Assembly: GCA_050743265.1 (NCBI GenBank)
Contig: JBOGEN010000217.1
Span: 1-25,560, forward strand
Direction: 5' to 3'
Length of the DNA stretch: 25,560 nt
Origin: JBOGEN01 sp050743265
GTDB lineage: Bacteria > Actinomycetota > Actinomycetes > JBOGEN01
The notes under the pieces were generated by a model that made no database searches, had not been told where the DNA came from, and was given only the letters and a program-made list of their open reading frames with translations. A program made the position numbers and the translations under genes. Positions 23,444 through 25,560 of the stretch are shown piece after piece; the stretch's first letter is position 1, and each line of letters begins with the position of its first letter.

Positions 23444-23701
23444 GTGGCACCTGCGGTCGCGGAGCATGCCGGTGACCTCGCGGACGACCTCGTCGTCAGC
23501 GTGCGCCCGGGCGCGGCGCCGCGCGTGGCCGCCCTGCTGTCCGACCGTGGCGCGACACCGGACGTGGCACGGACGCCCGGCAAGGTCACGTTCCGCGTCG
23601 ACCTCGGCGGCCGGACGGCGGAGTCCCATCCGTGGGCCCGCGACCTCGTGGGAGACCTCACGCGGCTGGGTGAGCAGGTCGTCGCCGTCCGGCTGCCCTG
23701 A
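23444..23701 (+). CDS. Small hypothetical protein downstream of the peptidase
   Basis: 85 residues from GTG at 23444, 13 bases after the M14 stop, with a GAGGCGG stretch upstream; third codon positions are strongly G/C, so it looks truly coding. No family recognised. The sequence ADDLVVSVRPGAAPRVAALLSDRGATPDV resembles in shape the beta-alpha-beta start of subtilisin-type propeptide/inhibitor domains (I9), and the second half KVTFRVDLGG is another strand; this likeness is weak. It has no signal peptide or membrane segment. Probably cotranscribed with the peptidase and ended by the hairpin at 23732. Confidence 0.6.
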   Translation: MAPAVAEHAGDLADDLVVSVRPGAAPRVAALLSDRGATPDVARTPGKVTFRVDLGGRTAESHPWARDLVGDLTRLGEQVVAVRLP

Positions 23702-23731
23702 CGGGTCTCCGGGCCCACGGGCTCGCCTGAG

Positions 23732-23758
23732 GGGGCGTCTCACCCGCCGAGGCGCCCC
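23732..23758 (+). terminator. Transcription terminator hairpin
   Basis: GGGGCGTCTC (23732-23741), 7-base loop, GAGGCGCCCC (23749-23758): 10 pairs with one G-U. A second weaker 7-base stem, CGTCGGG/CCCGACG, follows at 23764-23788. There is no U-tract, as usual in GC-rich actinobacteria. The rest of the 192-base gap to 23893 holds the DoxX gene's control region, in which I could not identify a promoter. Confidence 0.6.
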
Positions 23759-23893
23759 GTCGCCGTCGGGGCACGTCCCGGCCCGACGAAGTCAGGACCT
23801 TCGGCCCGCCACGACGGCCCTTTGCGCTCTGCATACGTACGGCAGTTCCCGATGTAGTGGATGACGACACGACATCCCATACAGGGGGGAACG

Positions 23894-24442
23894 ATGACCA
23901 CGCTCCAAGAGCGCCCGCTCGACAAGGACTCCGGCTCCGGCGAGGCATACAAGGCGCCGCGCACCGTTGCGCCGTACGTGTGGGCGGTGACCCGCCTCTC
24001 GCTCGGCTTCGTCTTCCTCTGGGCCTTCTTCGACAAGACCTTCGGGCTCGGTAAGGCCACGCCGGCGGAGGGCGCCTGGATCGACGGGGGCTCGCCCACC
24101 GAGGGCTACCTCGGCCACCTGGAGGGGACCTTCGCGGACACCTTCAGCGGTATGGCCGGCGGCGCGTGGGCGGACTGGCTGTTCATGGTCGGTCTTCTCG
24201 GCATCGGGATCGCCATGACGCTCGGCATCGCCCTGCGGATCGGCGCGGCGAGCGGTGCCCTGCTGCTCGGGCTCATGTGGATGACCGCGCTGCCGCTGGA
24301 GAACAACCCCTTCATGGACGACCACCTCGTGTATGCCCTCGTCCTCATCGGGCTCGCCGCGAGCAACGCGGGCGACACCTGGGGGCTGGGCCGGACCTGG
24401 CGCACCATGGGACTGGTCAGGAAGTTCCCCGTCCTGCGGTGA
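23894..24442 (+). CDS. DoxX family membrane protein
   Basis: 182 residues. A soluble N-terminal stretch of about 28 residues precedes four predicted membrane helices: VWAVTRLSLGFVFLWAFFDKTFG, WADWLFMVGLLGIGIAMTLGIAL, GAASGALLLGLMWMTALPL and DHLVYALVLIGLAA, with a Gly/Thr-rich loop between the first and second. The order and the FDKTFGLG motif fit DoxX/DoxD-like proteins (small subunit-like module of thiosulfate:quinone oxidoreductase), whose function in actinobacteria is largely undefined. AGGGGGGA precedes the ATG; an in-frame ATG 33 bases earlier has no such site. Single gene between two terminators, so probably monocistronic. Confidence 0.85.
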   Translation: MTTLQERPLDKDSGSGEAYKAPRTVAPYVWAVTRLSLGFVFLWAFFDKTFGLGKATPAEGAWIDGGSPTEGYLGHLEGTFADTFSGMAGGAWADWLFMVGLLGIGIAMTLGIALRIGAASGALLLGLMWMTALPLENNPFMDDHLVYALVLIGLAASNAGDTWGLGRTWRTMGLVRKFPVLR

Positions 24443-24479
24443 CGCCGAGGGGTGCCGCCGTCGGGCGCACCATGACAGG

Positions 24480-24508
24480 TGGGCCGGACCCTCGACGGGT
24501 CCGGCCCA
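24480..24508 (+). terminator. Strong terminator hairpin after the DoxX gene
   Basis: TGGGCCGGACCC (24480-24491), loop TCGAC, GGGTCCGGCCCA (24497-24508): a perfect 12-base stem with a 5-base loop. No U-tract. Confidence 0.75.
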
Positions 24509-24564
24509 TCCCGTCGTCCGGGGGCGGCGTGACGGCACCCCCACGGCACGGCGAGGATCAGGGC

Positions 24565-25560
24565 ATGAGCCGAGTCGCCGCTGCGGCAAGTACGCAGCAC
24601 GCCGTCGACGCCGCGGCACGCCTCGTCGCGGACGGAGGCAACGCGGTCGACGGCGCGCTCGCCGCGGCGCTGGTGGCGATGGTCGTCGAGCCCGGCATCT
24701 GCTCGCTCGGCGGGGGCGGCTACGTCACCGTGCTGCCGGCGGACGGGTCCGCGCCGGTCGTCGTCGACGGCAACGTGGAGATGCCTGGCCGCGGCCTCGC
24801 GACGGAACGCCGCGGCCGTGGCCTGTGGGAGGTCACCACCGGGTACGGCGGCGGCATCACCATGACGGTCGGGCCCGGCTCGGTGGCCACCCCGGGGGCG
24901 GTACCCGCCCTCGAGGCCGCGCACCGGCGGTTCGGGCGGGCCCCGTGGCCGGAGGTGGTGGCCCCGGCCGGCGAGGTCGCACAGGACGGCTTCCCGCTGA
25001 GCGCGGCATCCGCGTACTACCTGGCGTACGTGCACGACAGCGTGTACGGGTGGCACGCAGGGAGTCGCCCGGTCCTGCACGACGCGGATGACGCGATGCT
25101 CGCCCACGGGACGCCGGTGCACGTCCCTCACCTTGCGGACACGCTCGCGCTGCTCGCCGACGAGGGCGCGTCCGCCTTCACTACCGGGGAGGTAGGGCGT
25201 CGGATCGTCGCCGAGGTCTCCGCCCACGACGGCCTGCTCACGGCGGAGGACCTGGCCGTGTACGAGGTTGTGGTGCGTCCAGCGCTGACCGTCCGGCGGG
25301 GCGACTGGACGCTCGCCACCACCCCGCCCCCGGTGATCGGCGGTGTGGTGCTGGCGTCGCTGCTCACGCTCATGGGCGAGGGCCCGCACGCGGGCTGGCG
25401 CGACGCCGACGTGGCCCGGTTCGCCGACGTCTGCGAGGCGGTGCTCGGCTGGCGACGCGACCACCTGGACCTGGCGACCGACCGCGAAACGGCGTCCGCC
25501 CGGCTGCTCGCGCTCGCCGCGACCGGCTCGCCGGGCGCGCTGCGCGGCGGGACGTTGGGC
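24565..25560 (+). CDS. ggt: Gamma-glutamyltranspeptidase family protein (3' end missing)
   Basis: Open for 332 codons from ATG 24565 to the window edge without a stop. The GGT large-subunit start is clear: AVDAAARLVADGGNAVDGALAAALVAMVVEPGICSLGGGGYV, then GPGSVATPGAVPALEAAHRRFGR and GFPLS, then LTAEDLAVYEVVVRPAL with TPPPVIGGVVLASLL, the same order as in known gamma-glutamyltranspeptidases and their actinobacterial paralogues. The autocatalytic Thr that splits the two subunits would come just after the visible end. There is no signal peptide before the mature-like start, unlike secreted GGTs, so the protein may be cytosolic; transfer versus hydrolysis of gamma-glutamyl groups cannot be judged. 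GAGGAT 6 bases before the ATG could be a weak leaderless -10. Confidence 0.87.
   Translation, partial: MSRVAAAASTQHAVDAAARLVADGGNAVDGALAAALVAMVVEPGICSLGGGGYVTVLPADGSAPVVVDGNVEMPGRGLATERRGRGLWEVTTGYGGGITMTVGPGSVATPGAVPALEAAHRRFGRAPWPEVVAPAGEVAQDGFPLSAASAYYLAYVHDSVYGWHAGSRPVLHDADDAMLAHGTPVHVPHLADTLALLADEGASAFTTGEVGRRIVAEVSAHDGLLTAEDLAVYEVVVRPALTVRRGDWTLATTPPPVIGGVVLASLLTLMGEGPHAGWRDADVARFADVCEAVLGWRRDHLDLATDRETASARLLALAATGSPGALRGGTLG

Noticed and set aside
23764..23893. Riboswitch in the gap before the DoxX gene
   Set aside because: Only simple hairpins are seen; no conserved riboswitch core could be recognised.

Overview
This is a contiguous, very GC-rich stretch with strongly G/C-biased third codon positions. 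It has short intergenic gaps, many GTG starts and an actinobacterial gene neighbourhood. The order guaB3 ... ChoD-like GMC oxidoreductase ... guaA recalls the guaB2-guaB3-choD-guaA neighbourhood of Mycobacterium. Together with the lack of mycobacterial surface genes, it suggests a member of the Micrococcales, possibly near Cellulomonadaceae. The taxonomic call is inference only. No rRNA, tRNA, CRISPR array, insertion sequence or phage gene is visible, and the window reads as chromosomal core plus ordinary accessory genes. No gap between genes exceeds 300 bases.

Layout. 1-0.93 kb: 3' part of guaB3, an IMP dehydrogenase-like protein without the catalytic Cys. 0.96-4.8 kb: glycerol 3-phosphate metabolism, with glpD (+) convergent on the pair glpK-DUF1697 (-). 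4.9-8.98 kb (+): gabD2-like succinate-semialdehyde dehydrogenase, a ChoD-like GMC oxidoreductase with a ferredoxin-like Cys cluster, and a SAM-dependent O-methyltransferase. 8.99-13.06 kb (-): a three-gene operon of sodium:solute symporter, agmatinase-family ureohydrolase and 2-ketoarginine-decarboxylase-like ThDP enzyme. It looks like part of an arginine/guanidino-compound catabolic route. 13.2-17.54 kb (-): two half-size ABC exporters with complementary degenerate ATP sites, followed by a frameshifted GNAT acetyltransferase, all joined by 4-nt GTGA overlaps. 17.63-19.2 kb (+): guaA, divergent from the ABC operon. 19.29-20.23 kb (+): acyl-ACP desaturase under a promoter carrying a perfect inverted repeat. 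20.28-21.04 kb (-): plsC-family acyltransferase, convergent with the desaturase. 21.19-23.7 kb (+): secreted M14 zinc carboxypeptidase and a small downstream protein. 23.89-24.44 kb (+): DoxX-family membrane protein. From 24.57 kb to the window end (+): 5' part of a gamma-glutamyltranspeptidase-family protein.

How genes may work together. glpK and glpD form the glycerol to dihydroxyacetone phosphate route, and plsC and the desaturase sit in the linked phospholipid/fatty-acid area. guaB3 and guaA frame the guanine nucleotide region. The symporter/ureohydrolase/ThDP operon could yield 4-aminobutyrate, whose carbon would enter succinate through a GabD2-type enzyme like the one encoded 2.5 kb away. 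That link is a hypothesis. Several genes (glpD, gabD2, the O-methyltransferase, the first ABC gene, guaA, plsC) have a TANNNT hexamer 6-8 bases before the start codon and no ribosome binding site, as expected of leaderless transcripts.

The most notable points are the split-function ABC heterodimer, the guanidino-compound operon with its repeat-rich control region, the CxxCxxCxxxC cluster in the GMC oxidoreductase, the 8-G frameshift in the acetyltransferase and the desaturase operator. I see no clearly unprecedented multi-gene system.
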